Assembly (NCBI GenBank): GCA_034440575.1
Contig: JAOTOL010001656.1
Span: 2,482,501-2,546,500, forward strand
Origin: Imbricaverruca yamaguchii
Taxonomy: Eukaryota > Arthropoda > Thecostraca > Neoverrucidae
Direction: 5' to 3'
DNA length: 64,000 nt
The position numbers were made by a program, and so were the translations under genes. The notes under the pieces are model-generated. The model was not told the origin of the DNA. It did not search any database and worked only from the letters and a program-made list of their open reading frames with translations. The first letter of the stretch is position 1, and every line of letters starts with the position of its first letter. Below, piece after piece: positions 1-11,965 of this stretch.

Positions 1-585
1 GCAGGTGACAATGAGGGCATGTGTCCACCACTACCCACGGAGAGATGACGCCTCGTCGGATGGAAAAAGAAAACAGAAAAGAAGAGAACATCAGAAGTTT
101 CGAGAAGTTTCGAGTTTCCCCCACCCTCGCCCACTTAGCGATTTTCTCCTCCAAACGCGTCCATATGAGGAAATAATATGCCCCTTCTCCCTCCCTCGAT
201 GAAAGTTCCTGGATCTGCCCCTGTGAGCTCTCTTCAGTGCGATGGGCTCCGCCACGGCATGATGGTTGAGCAATATCAGGATTTTGCAGGGTCGTGATAT
301 AGACATAGGCATAATTTGGCAAGTTAGCAAAGCCCACATACATAATTTACCTTTCAAGGATATCCAGGGAGTATATGTATATCTCTCTCAAACTCAATGT
401 TCTTAGCGTCCATGTATAGTGTCTTCACTGCATTTGTCAATTATAGAAGCAATAAAAGTAGCAATTATATGCATATATATATATATATATTCCGGCGAAT
501 TAAATGGTATTTAATCCACGGAAGTCCACGGTGAGCAAGAGCGCGCGTATTCAGAACGCAGTAACTTACTGAGCCAGGGGTGTTG
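1..585. other. Unannotated leading stretch
   Basis: No gene, RNA or convincing repeat seen. A short TA dinucleotide run lies near 472-490. Open frames here are short and lack recognisable motifs. Confidence 0.5.
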
Positions 586-650
586 TTTTGTATACTTTTG
601 AAAGGGCATGTGCACCCCCCCCCCCTCCGCCCATCCCCCTCACCAAATGT
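586..650 (-). repeat. Terminal segment shared with other elements of the window
   Basis: Read on the minus strand, this stretch contains GTATACAAAACAACACCCC. Closely related text follows the gag-like remnants at about 32515-32545 and 47885-47905, and occurs in opposite orientation near 14683. I infer that a family end or insertion-prone segment is shared by these copies. A poly-C run (about 615-628) lies inside. Confidence 0.4.
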
Positions 651-761
651 TAAATTTTCCCTTCGAGTAGTGAATTCCCAATATCAAAAGTAAATTGGCA
701 TGAAGTAAAAAGTATAAGACTGTGGGCTGCGATCGGAAAGAGCGCGCCGATAACCCTGTCG

Positions 762-1810
762 ATGGTATCGTCGATGGTCTCGCAGATGGTCCCGCCGATG
801 GTCTCGCAGATGGCCCCGCTGATGGTCTCGCAGATGGCCCCGCTAATGGTCTCGCAGATGGCCCCGCCGATGGTCTCGCAGATGGCCCCGCTGATGGTCT
901 CGCAGATGGCCCCGCTAATGGTCTCGCAGATGGCCCCGCCGATGGTCTCGCAGATGGTCCCGCCGATGGTCTCGCAGATGGCCCCGCTGATGGTCTCGCA
1001 GATGGCCCCGCTAATGGTCTCGCAGATGGCCCCGCCGATGGTCTCGCAGATGGCCCCGCTGATGGTCTCGCAGATGGCCCCGCTAATGGTCTCGCAGATG
1101 GCCCCGCCGATGGTCTCGCAGATGGCCCCGCCGATGGTCTCGCAGATGGCCCCGCCGATGGCCTCGCAGATGGCCCCGCTGATGGTCTCGCAGATGGCCC
1201 CGCTAATGGTCTCGCAGATGGCCCCGCCGATGGTCTCGCAGATGGCCCCGCTGATGGTCTCGCAGATGGCCCCGCTAATGGTCTCGCAGATGGCCCCGCC
1301 GATGGTCTCGCAGATGGCCCCGCCGATGGTCTCGCAGATGGCCCCGCCGATGGCCTCGCAGATGGCCCCGCTGATGGTCTCGCAGATGGCCCCGCTAATG
1401 GTCTCGCAGATGGCCCCGCCGATGGTCTCGCAGATGGCCCCGCTGATGGTCTCGCAGATGGCCCCGCTGATGGTCTCGCAGATGGCCCCGCCGATGGTCT
1501 CTAAGATGGCCCCGCTGATGGTCTCGCAGATGGCCCCGCTGATGGTCTCGCAGATGGTCCCGCTGATGGTCTCGCAGATGGCCCCGCCGATGGTCTCTAA
1601 GATGGCCCCGCTGATGGTCTCGCAGATGGCCCCGCGGATGGTCTCGCAGATGGCCCCGCCGATGGTCTCGCAGATGGCCCCGCCGATGGTCTCGCAGATG
1701 GCCCCGCCGATGGTCTCGCAGATGGCCCCGCCGATGGTCTCGCAGATGGCCCCGCTGATGGTCTCGCAGATGGCCCCGCCGATGGTCTCGAAGATGGCCC
1801 CGCCGATGGT
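762..1810. repeat. 24-bp minisatellite, about 43 copies, with a 72-bp higher-order pattern
   Basis: The unit is 24 bp, anchored by GATGGTCTCGCAGATGGC. Variants at one position (gccgatgg, gctgatgg, gctaatgg) recur in the same order over long stretches, giving a 72-bp three-unit higher-order repeat between about 860 and 1440. Because 24 is a multiple of three, both strands stay open. The minus frame reads an 8-residue repeat of the type ETIGGAIC, and I consider these proteins artefactual. Short degenerate runs of the same motif (accatcggcgggg) follow the gag-like remnants at about 32380 and 47650. The array may therefore be an expansion of a segment belonging to that retroelement family. Confidence 0.9.
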
Positions 1811-1894
1811 ATGCTGTCTTTGGTGAGGGAGGTCCACTTGTGACCGTGATGTGCGTGAAATCAGAGTAAGTGGTGCAAATGTGTCCTTTCCCAC

Positions 1895-3487
1895 GGCCTG
1901 AGCCAAGGTTGCCCAAGTTTCATGGCAAGGTTGACATCATCTCCAGTGCCGTGAGGTCGTGTTCCCAAGGAAGCGTCGGACTCCCTTCAAGGAGTTGGGA
2001 TGGCTGGTAACTATGTCGCTGATCGTTGTTGTCCATGTGTTGACACTTTGGTAGGTCTGGACCTCCACTGGAGTTTGCTCAAGCAGGGTTCTATCCGCTG
2101 CTCAGGAGGTGCAGCCACCCAGGAGACAGGATGTGGGTGGGTTACCTCTGGTGTTACCACTGCTGTCTCTGGCTCCTCAGGTGCCAGCTGCTCAACCTGG
2201 ACAACCTCCATGGGGACTCGACACGAAGCTCTGCAGCTTGGAGGGCATAGGCATCAATGCTGATGAGCCTGTCGGCTCCAAGGTGTTCGACTATTTCAAC
2301 TCGACTGTTTGCTTCTTCGACGGCAGGTGTGAGGTGACTGCCATGGAAGTTGGGTGACGGTCTGCTTCTTCGACGGCAGGTGTGAGGTGGCTGCCATGGA
2401 AGTTGGGTGACGGTGTGCTTCTTCGACGGCAGGTGTGAGGTGACTGCCATGGAAGTTGGGTGACGGTGTGCTTCTTCGACGGCAGGTGTGAGGTGACTGC
2501 CGTGGAAGTTGGGTGACGGTGTGCTTCTTCGACGGCAGGTGTGAGGTGACTGCCATGGAAGTTGGGTGACGGTGTGCTTCTTCGACGGCAGGTGTGAGGT
2601 GGCTGCCATGGAAGTTGGGTGACGGTGTGCTTCTTCGACGCCAGGTGTGAGGTGACTGCCATGGAAGTTGGGTGACGGTGTGCTTCTTCGACGGCAGGTG
2701 TGAGGTGACTGCCATGGAAGTTGGGTGACGGTGTGCTTCTTCGACGGCAGGTGTGAGGTGACTGCCATGGAAGTTGGGTGACGGTGTGCTTCTTCGACGG
2801 CAGGTGTGAGGTGGCTGCCATGGAAGTTGGGTGACGGTGTGCTTCTTCGACGGCAGGTGTGAGGTGGCTGCCATGGAAGTTGGGTGACGGTGTGCTTCTT
2901 CGACGGCAGGTGTGAGGTGACTGCCATGGAAGTTGGGTGACGGTGTGCTTCTTCGACGGCAGGTGTGAGGTGACTGCCATGGAAGTTGGGTGACGGTGCT
3001 AGCAAACTGGAGGGCAATCGTTGCGTAGCTGAGGATCGCTTCGGTGCTCTCATCCGGAGGCTGGACAAGGACCCAGCGTTGCAGCATAGGTGCTCCTCAG
3101 CTCTGCAGAAGATGGAAGAGACTGGTGTGATCGCTAGTGTTCCCAGCCGGGAGATTAGAAGCCTCATCTCACGTTTTGCTTGCCCTACAGTCTGGCGATG
3201 ACAGATTCTAGTATCACAACGGAAGCGAACCCGGTGTTTGATGCCTCTGCCTGTGGTCCGAATGGTGTGTCTATCAACGAGTGCCTGAAGATGGGCCCGT
3301 GCCCGATACCTAACTTTTTGGAGAGGTTGCTCAGATTCAGGCACTGGCGGTATGCTATGACAGTCGACATCGTAAGGCTTCCTGCAGATTCATCTGGAGA
3401 GAGAGGTTCGGGATGTTCACAGGTTTATGTGAGCTGTGATGTCAGGACCCGTGCGATGAGTTTTCTGAGTGACATTTGGCCTATTTA
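1895..3487 (+). pseudogene. BEL/Pao LTR-retrotransposon pol fragment (broken)
   Basis: Several plus-strand frames match the order of BEL/Pao Pol. Around 2035-2160 a segment reads DTLVGLDLHW, followed by TQETGCGWVTSG, as in the stretch between protease and reverse transcriptase of this family. Around 2205-2300 comes GSKVFDYFNSTV. After an intervening minisatellite, 2995-3190 reads LEGNRCVAEDRFGALIRRLD, and 3200-3365 reads NPVFDASACGPNGVSINECL, then FLERLLRFRHWRYAMTVDI. The last is the start of the reverse-transcriptase domain. The frame changes at least twice (near 2180 and 3180), the segment 2307-2995 is an expanded repeat, and everything past the first catalytic aspartate region is missing. 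No LTR was identified. It is a dead fragment and family assignment rests on motif order. Confidence 0.8.
2307..2995. repeat. 53-bp minisatellite, 13 copies, inside the BEL/Pao fragment
   Basis: Units start at 2307, 2360, 2413 and so on with an exact 53-bp period to about 2995. Most differences are single bases (gtgactgcc or gtggctgcc). The unit is a piece of the host pol frame itself. Plus-strand translation of one copy reads CFFDGRCEVTAMEVG, which fits between FDYFNSTV upstream and ASKLEGNRC downstream. A period of 53 is not a multiple of three, so the pol frame cannot pass through. The repeat is an in-place tandem amplification of coding sequence. Confidence 0.9.
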
Positions 3488-5860
3488 GTGGCCCGTTCTT
3501 GTTGAACACCACTATTCATCACCATCTGTCTCAGTGTGCTCGGAAACGTGCTGTCACAGAAATTTCATCGAAAATGAAGAGAAAGTGTCACATAATATTC
3601 ATCTTTGAGGATAAAAATGATTGAAGAAACATATCCGTGATAAAATATCAAAATGTCTCACGTTTGATCCAGTGACCCCATGATCTCATGACCTGGCGAC
3701 CTCCTGTTGCCCCTAGCCCATTGAAATTGGAAAATTCGATGGTAGAAATGCAAACTGGCATGATCTGAATGCCACATGAAAAAGCTGTGATCTGAGTTTT
3801 GCTTTTAAATGCATGATATATACGTCCTTTGTTTATGGCCTCATATATTTTTGCGGTTTTTGGAACGGACGGAATTCCAGCAAGTTTTCTCGCATTCAAA
3901 AACTAAGGGGATCGAACAATGAAATGGAACGGGTGATGTAAACTCGTTTGCCTAACATAAATATTTAAAAGTTATTGATGTAAGTCTTATGTTTAATTAA
4001 CTTAATTTAATAAACTCCACGAAGTTCCAGGTCCCCTATTACCGATAGGTCATTCAAAGGCTTATCTACGTGTGACGACGTAATTTTACTTCGGAACATC
4101 TGGTGGTCTGGTAATCGAAGCACCTGGCCATGCTGGCCTTACAAGAAGAAATACGTCTATGCATTCATTCTACCTGTGGACATAATTTACATGAACGTGC
4201 AGTCAAATCCTTGCCGGAATGCAAATATCTGCGTTTTTTGTCACGGAATACATTGCGTGTCCGCGAAGACATGAACATTTTTCACAAGCTTCCTGTGGTT
4301 TCATTGTTCACGTTTTTTGGCGAAATGCGTATTGCACATTATTGCACATTGCTGCGCTGTACTAAGCAGTGCACAATAGAACAACAATGTGATAGAAGAA
4401 CGAAATAAACGTCAGATGATAACATGCTTTTTTACTTACTCATTTGCAGCTCTTCAATGCAGTCCTGTAGCTTCCTTAACGGGGGTTGAACATTATATGG
4501 TCACCATAGTGTCATAGCTTACTACCGTGTGACGGCATAATTTTACTTCCCAACATCTGGTGGTTACTTACAGTACGTACTGAATGCTATCAAACATGAC
4601 AACGATGCAGTCTGGCCATATTCGATCACGCTAACATCACAGCATGAAGTACAATTATGCTTTTTATCCACCCGCGGAGCATCATTTATATGGACATACA
4701 GTCGAACACCAATCGTTTTCGAAAATTGATTCGCACACTGCTCCGGCTCTGCCAAGCCTGTTATCGTTTCCTTCCCAATGGCAACCGCTCTGTTGTCCGC
4801 TGTCATCATCGCCGGCGCTTTTATCTCACTCCGAACCGCCACCAGGCTGGAGAGTATTGCGGACGAGCGGAGAGTAACGATATATGTACGGAGTACGGGT
4901 AGGATGGGAGGGAAGACATACGCGAGACAAACACCTCGGCTTTGTTTACCTTTAACAAATAGTCATCAGCAGTTCGCAGAGACGCAGCGTATTTTTTCTT
5001 TAGCACCAAATAATAAACCTGCCTAACACTTGATCACATTGACGCAATGTGATCCTGTATATTGTATTATAGGTGCCTACCTACCTACCGCGATAGATTC
5101 AAAATGTAGATTATAGAACCTGATTTAATAGTTGTGTTACGTTGATTCCATGTTTGATTTCATTCAATACACATCAGTTGTTCCGAAGTGCAATTGCTTT
5201 GCTGCGCAAAAATAAACCCATGGGTAACCCATCGGTAATTAGTGACCTTGAAATTCGTAATGGTTTTTAAGGGAAACTCAGGTTTACATTAGAAAGGTAC
5301 GAAGGTTGTCTTTTCCGTTAAAAACTTTCAATCATATGTCTGTATGGCATTGTTTTATCTCATGTAACTTTCCAATGGAAGACAGTTTACACAAAATCCG
5401 TTCTAACCGAAAAAGGCAAAATCAAAATGTGTCATGAAGGGCAAGCGGCCATATCGGATATTTAAAAGACGAACGCATTTTTCGGGTCAGCGAAATCATA
5501 CCCACTTTTATTTCCGCTGTCAAATTTGTTAATTTTCTTGGGCTAGGGACCACGGAAGGTCACGAGGTCGCAAGGTCGTCAGGAAGCGAGTTCAAATGCA
5601 GGAAATATAGATGTTATATTTTGGAAATGTTTCAGTTGATCCTTTTTCTTCTGACATATATATCATTTGCCACCCTTCCCGCTTCTTATTCAAGAGATAT
5701 CCATCGTCAAATCAACCCATGCTATTTGACCTGAAAATATTGCTGGAGGCTATGGTTAAAAAAGTATTGGCCGAATCGGGATAAAATGTGCAGTCATATT
5801 CATAGTCAAAGACCAGCCTGTGAGCAACTTTTGGTCTCGAACAAAATGTTTTGGATGAAG
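3488..5860. other. No recognised gene; AT-rich sequence
   Basis: Several short open frames (for example 4130-4408 plus, 4564-4842 minus) show no recognisable domain. Repeated words of the type tgacctcgtgacc occur near 3665-3700 and 5550-5585, and again at 6440-6470. I see no RNA gene. Confidence 0.5.
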
Positions 5861-5864
5861 TGAT

Positions 5865-6091
5865 TGGTCGATCTGTCATGGAACTCACCAGCTATAAATT
5901 TATCCGTACATGATAAACTGTCTGTTGGCTCTGTGGTGCTTGTAGGCGAAGACAACATTCCCATGATGAAGTGGATGATGGATGCTATTACCTATTTGCA
6001 TCCTGGGAGGGGCAGGCTGGATAGGTCGGCTGAAATTCGTATTGAGAAGGTATTCGCATTCGCCCAATTCAGCGCTTGCCCGATCGCTTAG
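5865..6091 (+). pseudogene. BEL/Pao C-terminal (DUF5641-type) remnant
   Basis: The plus-strand frame contains VGSVVLVGEDNIPMMKW, then TYLHPGRGRLDRSAEIR. This matches the conserved C-terminal domain that follows the integrase of BEL/Pao Pol proteins (pattern: G..V...ED..P...W, then HPG..G..R). Only about 60 residues are recognisable. It could be the 3' end of the same element whose reverse transcriptase lies at 1895-3487, with about 2.4 kb of unrelated or decayed sequence between, or a separate copy. Confidence 0.6.
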
Positions 6092-7240
6092 GCCTGTCCA
6101 CTCTGGCACGATCCTCTCACACGTCTGTGTGATGGGGACATGCTTTGATCTCACATTAGTGCTACTGTTTTCTTGTGCAGACTGTTTCTCTCTGCAATTG
6201 TCTGTAATCCTATTAAGTTGCGATTGTCTGTAGTGCCAGTGAATTGCAATTGTCGGCAATACTAACGAGTTGCGATTGTAAGTAGCGCTAGTGAGCTGCA
6301 ACTGTCGGATCAATTATTCGTGCCATTGCCGGAGTTGTGAGTACCATCTGAATTGTGCAAAAGTATACATCGGTGAACTCCTAATGGCCCACTGATTCTT
6401 TTGGCCGTATCGAAATTTTCGTTTACGGGATAATTTAAATTGTGACCTTGTGACCTAAGGTCACATGACCTATTTTACCATACGGGACAGTCACAATGCG
6501 ACTTGGAAAAGTGCAGAATTGAAGTTCGATATTCTACCTTTCGAAGCAAAAAAAAAACCTGAAAAATATGTCTTTTCTCCTAAAAGTATTCATATCCGTT
6601 CACAATTAGGCTTGCGTGGGTGTTTTTGCGTTAGTTTATCATGGCTTGTATGAATATGTATTTAGAACGGTATGTTACTTAAATACGTTCTATGCACGTT
6701 CGATGTACGTGATGGGATGATGATGTTAGTCATCTGATGTTGAAGGTCGTGTTGCGTAAGTGTTCTACCTCGTGAGATCAAGTGTTAGACAAAATTACAG
6801 AAATGTCTCAAAGTTGTGGAATTGGATGAGTTATGAGTTATGCCTTACCATAGATTGCAAGGAGAGAGAAGCATCCACAATATACCAATCGCATTCCGAT
6901 AACCGAGACACTATTCGCACAATCATATATTGTCTCGTGAAAATAAAAATCTGCGAATTTAGTGAAATATCAGAAAGGGCACCAACAGGAGGTGGCACAG
7001 AGTACATTAAAGTGTAGCAGCGTGTTTGGGTGCCAGTACTCACTGCTCACTCTTGCTGAACGTGCTGCCTGTGAAGCGAGGACATCTCTGAGGATGTCAG
7101 ACGCAGTCAAGGTGAAAGTAAAGCTATTTCATGAGTCAGACCACATCAGTCGGGTGTATCTCGGCAAGACCGACCGTGTCACTGTGTAAGATGTTGATGG
7201 AAACAAAAGTAGAGTTAAACAAGGCTTGTTTTGTGAAATT
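6092..7240. other. No recognised gene
   Basis: Just after the BEL/Pao remnant (about 6185-6310) is a loose repeat of the words ttgcgattgt and gtagtgccagtga, possibly an LTR remnant. The rest is AT-rich, with no domain seen in any frame. Confidence 0.4.
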
Positions 7241-7269
7241 TGGGTGATATATGTGAGTTATGCAAATAT

Positions 7270-8215
7270 AATTATAAAACCCTCGCACCGGCTTCTTAAC
7301 CTTTGCTGCCCCTCGTCCGTAGCATTGCGTCTTGGCAGGCAGCATTGGGACGCACTCGTGGTGCATGTGCACGTATCATCAAAACGTAAGACTGCTCATA
7401 TCCGCTTTGGGCCTTCCCGGTCTGAAACATCGTAACCTCCTATATCACGCTGAATATGGCACGGAAAACCGTGATCGTATAGTGCACAACTGTGAGGACA
7501 GTCCTGGTGAGAACTAGATTAACTTTCTGAGGATTATCACCACGGACAAATCAGAGGGAAAGAGTGAAGGTGATTTAGCCCCAAATAATGATATGGATGA
7601 TGAGATTAGGTACAAACAGTGGATGAACACGCATTGCTGTACACCCGCAGAAATAGTCCAGACCAAAGAGGAAAACATGCGCTATTTGAGTCAGCAAACT
7701 ATGAAGCTGACCAGACATCAATCTGTGGGTGGCAAACAAGGTCAGCACTTCGGCTACGCAAAGGCTACTGGCAAGGAAGGCATGTTTCGTCCAGAATATT
7801 TCGTTGAAAAAAATGATTTATTTGTGGTGCAGGATGCAGCTCAAGGCCTCCACTGGGATTCGTCCCAGTGTACCGTGTACTAGTTTGTAGTGTACTGACG
7901 TGAGGATGAGGTGCTGTGCCATCAGAGCTACTGCTGTATCTCTGACGGCACAAAGCACAATACCGACATGGTGTATGTGTTCCTGCAACGGCTTATCACA
8001 TAATTTCGTACCGTAGTACCTGACCTAAAAAATATGTATTCCACAGCTGGCAGTGTATGAATAACCATAACTTCGTCAATGGGTGTCACCATCAGATTTT
8101 GATCAGAGCACGAGACAATGAGCATCACGACCCACCTGACCGAGCGTTCCTCGAATGCCATCACGGAGACGGAACACATGGGTGCCACAAGTTCGCACTA
8201 GTGACTTGCAGCACC
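7270..8215 (+). pseudogene. Decayed transposase-like gene of an arthropod repeat-associated family
   Basis: Consecutive plus-strand fragments in shifting frames match, in order, an uncharacterised protein family I know from many copies in arthropod genomes. GSIGTHSWCMCTYHQNV lies near 7330-7385. YKQWMNTHCCTP lies near 7610-7645. FVVQDAAQGLHWDSSQCTVY lies near 7820-7880. SYCCISDGTKHNTDMVYVF lies near 7925-7985. NFVNGCHHQ lies near 8070-8096. Stop codons and frameshifts separate the pieces. The family is often treated as a mobile-element protein, and its aspartate-bearing motifs suggest a DDE-type nuclease, but that function is my inference. No inverted repeats were found. Confidence 0.5.
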
Positions 8216-9530
8216 GTAATTGTTCATTAACTGCTTACCGATGCGTGGCGAGTGTATTGTGGGTAATTCGGTGAAGTGATACGAGCTAGTGTAAACAACT
8301 ATGCATGCCTAATTTTGAAGGGATATGTATAGTTTTACGTCGTTGTGGGTCATTGTGAGTTCACCGATATATACATTTGCACAATTTATACTTTTCATCT
8401 AGCTCCAGGTCCCCAAAGACATCTAAAAAACTCACGATGCTATAGCTCCTTGACCGTCGATCTGATCTTTCTAAAAAAAATAACTCATCTGGATTCGGCG
8501 CATCAGATAAGCCCACAAAAATATTTTCATCAAACTATAAAATATTAGGTGTTATGCCTCTTGTCGATTTGTCGTGGAATAGGTCAGCACAAAAAACCCA
8601 GAGACAATCACATCTCGTAATATACATATTTTTACAAACAATAAATAGCATGTCATTATCAATCTATGTAAGAATCTTCGATATTTAAATTAACTCGGCA
8701 GCCTGTTGTACTCAGAGAGTATTCAATCATCCACTGACATATCATGTCCTTCCAGAACTTCTACCTCATGAGCAGTGGCGTCACCACGAAATACTTCCGA
8801 GGGGGGGACAAGGTTGAAAGGGGGTTTCCTGCTCCCCGAAAAGAGGTCTCCACTGTGCTAGGGCCTCCTAGGCTCTTAGCGTGGTTCCAGAATGGAAACA
8901 TGATTTCATAGTGATATCTTTTTTGTTCTTGATATTGTGCACCATTTACGCAGAACACCACGGCAATAACCTTCTTTTTTTTGCTGAGAACTGAGCCATT
9001 GCAGGGTATAAATGAGTAATATGTGGAAAAATACCTAAGTGGTAAAACAAACAAATGTCTTAATGCTTTCTCCACCTGAAGAATCTTCTCGCTGGCCTCC
9101 AGATTCCAGCGAGCTGACGGGGCTGGTGCTGAGCATATCTTAAAGATATCTCTAATTGATCAATCCATTTGTATGTCAACAAGTCCAACTGAATATAGCT
9201 TGATTCATGACTACTTTTAGTCATTTCCACCAGCTTGATGTCATAGACAAGCTTAAGCGATTATTCATCAGTCGGATGACGACAATTTCGCGAAGGTGAT
9301 AACGAGAAGAGGATTTATATATTTTGATAACATTTGGTGACGGCTGCAGGGCACCTGGCACACAAGCTAAAATAATATACCAACAACGAATAAATTCACG
9401 GCAAGAACAAGCATTGAATAATAATGCGTACATGACAATGCAACAATACCCCAATGACAATGCATACATAATGCAAAACTTTTAAATTCCACGCCGTCAC
9501 GCCCATGGTTTTTTGTACTGTACCGTTTTG
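8216..9530. other. No recognised gene
   Basis: At 8773 the plus strand reads CAGTGGCGTCACC followed by a G-rich run, a word often found at hAT-type transposon ends. I could not find a matching opposite end. Short open frames (8761-9075 minus, 9221-9469 minus) show no domain. Confidence 0.35.
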
Positions 9531-10430
9531 TAAATGACGTCTAGAGAAGGCATTGAGGTTGGGAAGCTCTAAGCATGCAGGCTGCTATCACAGAAGAGAA
9601 ATTTGTAGGAAGAAAATACATTTATAAACATCATTCCTCCTATTTTATATGCGAAATGATGTTTATGTTGCTTTGCATGTTTGTGAGGGGATATTTTACC
9701 CCTCATTGTTGGCTTTGCCCCATGGGCGTATGATTCGGAAAACTATCGGGAGAAAACTAGTGGCGTACCCATATTTGCGTCAGGAGAGGGGCAAACGTAT
9801 TTGGGGGGGGGGGGTCCACCTACCACATTCAAAAGTCCTCGGAATTTAACCACCATTTTGTCAAAGGGGACCTTTTAAAATATAGTAATTAGTGACCAAT
9901 TTAATTATTCTGTGGAGGGACCTAATCTACCACTATTGTATATCATCGTCGAATTTCAACCCTAACTCCCCCACCCCGTTCGAAGGTTTTCTTTTGGTAT
10001 CCCGCGATAAGTCACCTCACACTGCTGACATTACACGAATACAAATCACTTTACAATGTACAATTTCCAAATTTCAGACACTCCAGTCCATAGAACCCGG
10101 TCGCCACGGCACAAACGGTCGTGCACGTGCACACCCATCTTCCGCATTCGGCGCATTCGACATACTTCGTGCGATTCTATGGTTTCTGCTAGGCCTCCTA
10201 CATTTTGCTAACTGCTGTCACATGATATGCTTGCGCTATACTTGACGTGATGGAATGCTTCGTATAGGTGCTCGCTGGAAAAATTCCATCAATTAAATTC
10301 GATCATTAGTTTCATACTTCTCACATATCACTGTGGTTAAGAAATGCGTATTCCCGTTGAACTTCGTTGCACCTAATATATTTAATTACATATGCTCCCT
10401 GATTGGCTACCGAACCGCAGCCCTGCTTCA
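9530..10430. repeat. Head of a long diverged duplicate, copy A
   Basis: This stretch aligns by eye with 14540-15480. Shared landmarks include tttgtaggaagaaaat, agtggcgtacc, aggggcaaac, ccggtcgc and gcattcggcgcattcg. The collinearity continues into the degenerate array on the right. Long open frames (9892-10245) have counterparts (15019-15270), but they have no known domain and carry different stops. I treat them as non-coding. Confidence 0.7.
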
Positions 10431-11875
10431 GTGTTTTCTTTTTTTGGGGACGTGTTTCGTCCTTCCTAGTCTACGGATATGTCTTAGGGCTCCAATCAAT
10501 TTTTCTGGACTCAACGCGATTTTTGCGGATCTCTTCTGAATTTTCTGTAAAGTCCGAATTCCGGCCTGGTTCTTCGATCCCCTGGCGCCATGTTTTTGCA
10601 TCTCAGCTCCATTTCTCCCAACTTCGGTATGTTTTTCGTGGCCGTGCACGATTTGTGAAGGCATCTGATAATATGTTCGGTACTCCAGAGCCATTTTCCT
10701 GACCAGGGCATTTTTTGGACTCCCTCCTTATTTTAGAGGTCTCCGACTTGACGTTTCCCGGATACCGATGCGACTTTTGGAGTCACACTGTGCTTCTGTT
10801 GGCCCCAGACGCCAGTTGTTGTGAGCCCCGACGTGAATTTTGCATGCCCAGACCAAATATTTGGGACTACCGATGATAATTATGGGGCCCGAACGTGTTA
10901 TTTGGGGGACCGGTTCGAGTTTGCGTTGTACTTAGCTGTGGTCCCAACAGGATCTTGGCGGTTCCTGTTGCAGATTTTCGGGCCTCGGAGCGAGTTTTCT
11001 GGGGCCCGCCGTACTTATTTGGAGCCCCCTATGCCAATTATGGTGGATCGATGCGAATTTTAGTTGCTCCAGCGCCACTTTTGGGCTCCGGCATCATTCT
11101 TTGGAGCTTATCCGTCTTACGAGGTGGGGCATTTGACCCTTTGATATGCCACCGTCGCTACCGAAGTATTTTTCAGCCGATGACACATTTCGGAGTATAA
11201 ATACCCTCCGGTAATTTTTCCGGACCTATTCTTAATTTTCCGGTGCTGGGGTCGATTAGATCGAGTCTCGGTGTGAACTTTTGGACATCGAGTTATATTT
11301 TTTTAAAGGTCCTGATGCAATGCTTTTGGGTCCCGGCACGATTCCCGGTGCCAACGGGTTTTGGGGGACTTTGACCCGAATTTTGAAGCAGCAGAGTGAC
11401 ACTCCGGTTAAGGATTGATTTTGGGGGAAGCTGCAACTTTTGGGGCCCCGGAGCGACCTTTTGGACCCCCAGTGCTATTGTCAAGGGCTGCGACGTTATT
11501 ATATTCATTCGAATGTAATATTTTGTGTCCCGATGTCATTTGCTTGGATCCCCAGCGAGAGATTTAGCGACCTCGACACCTTTTGGGGCGTCCAATGCCT
11601 TTTGGAGGCTTTTGGCGTCATTGTTGGGACCCCACAGTGATTATCCATGCTCGGATTGTTTTTCGTTGCCCCACTTCATTTGTGTCCAAATTGAGACTAT
11701 TGAGGAACGGTACGACCTGTCGCGCCCTGGCGTGATTTTCATGATCCGGGCGTACATTTTGTTGTACCCCAGGTTCAGCTTGATTACCAGGGGCTCCGAC
11801 CAGATCTTCTTGGTGCCATGTCGTGGTTCTAAAATACCCCGGAACGACTTCTACCATTTCTTGTCGGCTTCTTCT
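10430..11875. repeat. Degenerate 20-21 bp tandem array, copy A
   Basis: The sequence is a run of poorly conserved units of about 20 bp with the loose pattern CC-GG-TGCGATTTTTGGGG. A T-tract and a GGGNCC cluster alternate regularly. Each unit differs, so it is an old array. Landmarks shared with copy B include gaccggttcgagttt (about 10910 and 16436) and cagggctgcaacg or caagggctgcgacg (about 11480 and 17458). No protein domain was found. Confidence 0.7.
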
Positions 11876-11965
11876 TGAAAATTATAAGCCTCCTTTCGCA
11901 TCTTAACGGCCTCGTTTCATTTTCTGGAGCATCTTTACTGGTTCCGGACTTCTCGCGTGTCCTAC

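Noticed and set aside
650..1906. 418-residue minus-strand frame of GAICETI repeats
   Set aside because: The 24-bp unit keeps several frames open on both strands; no flanking gene structure.
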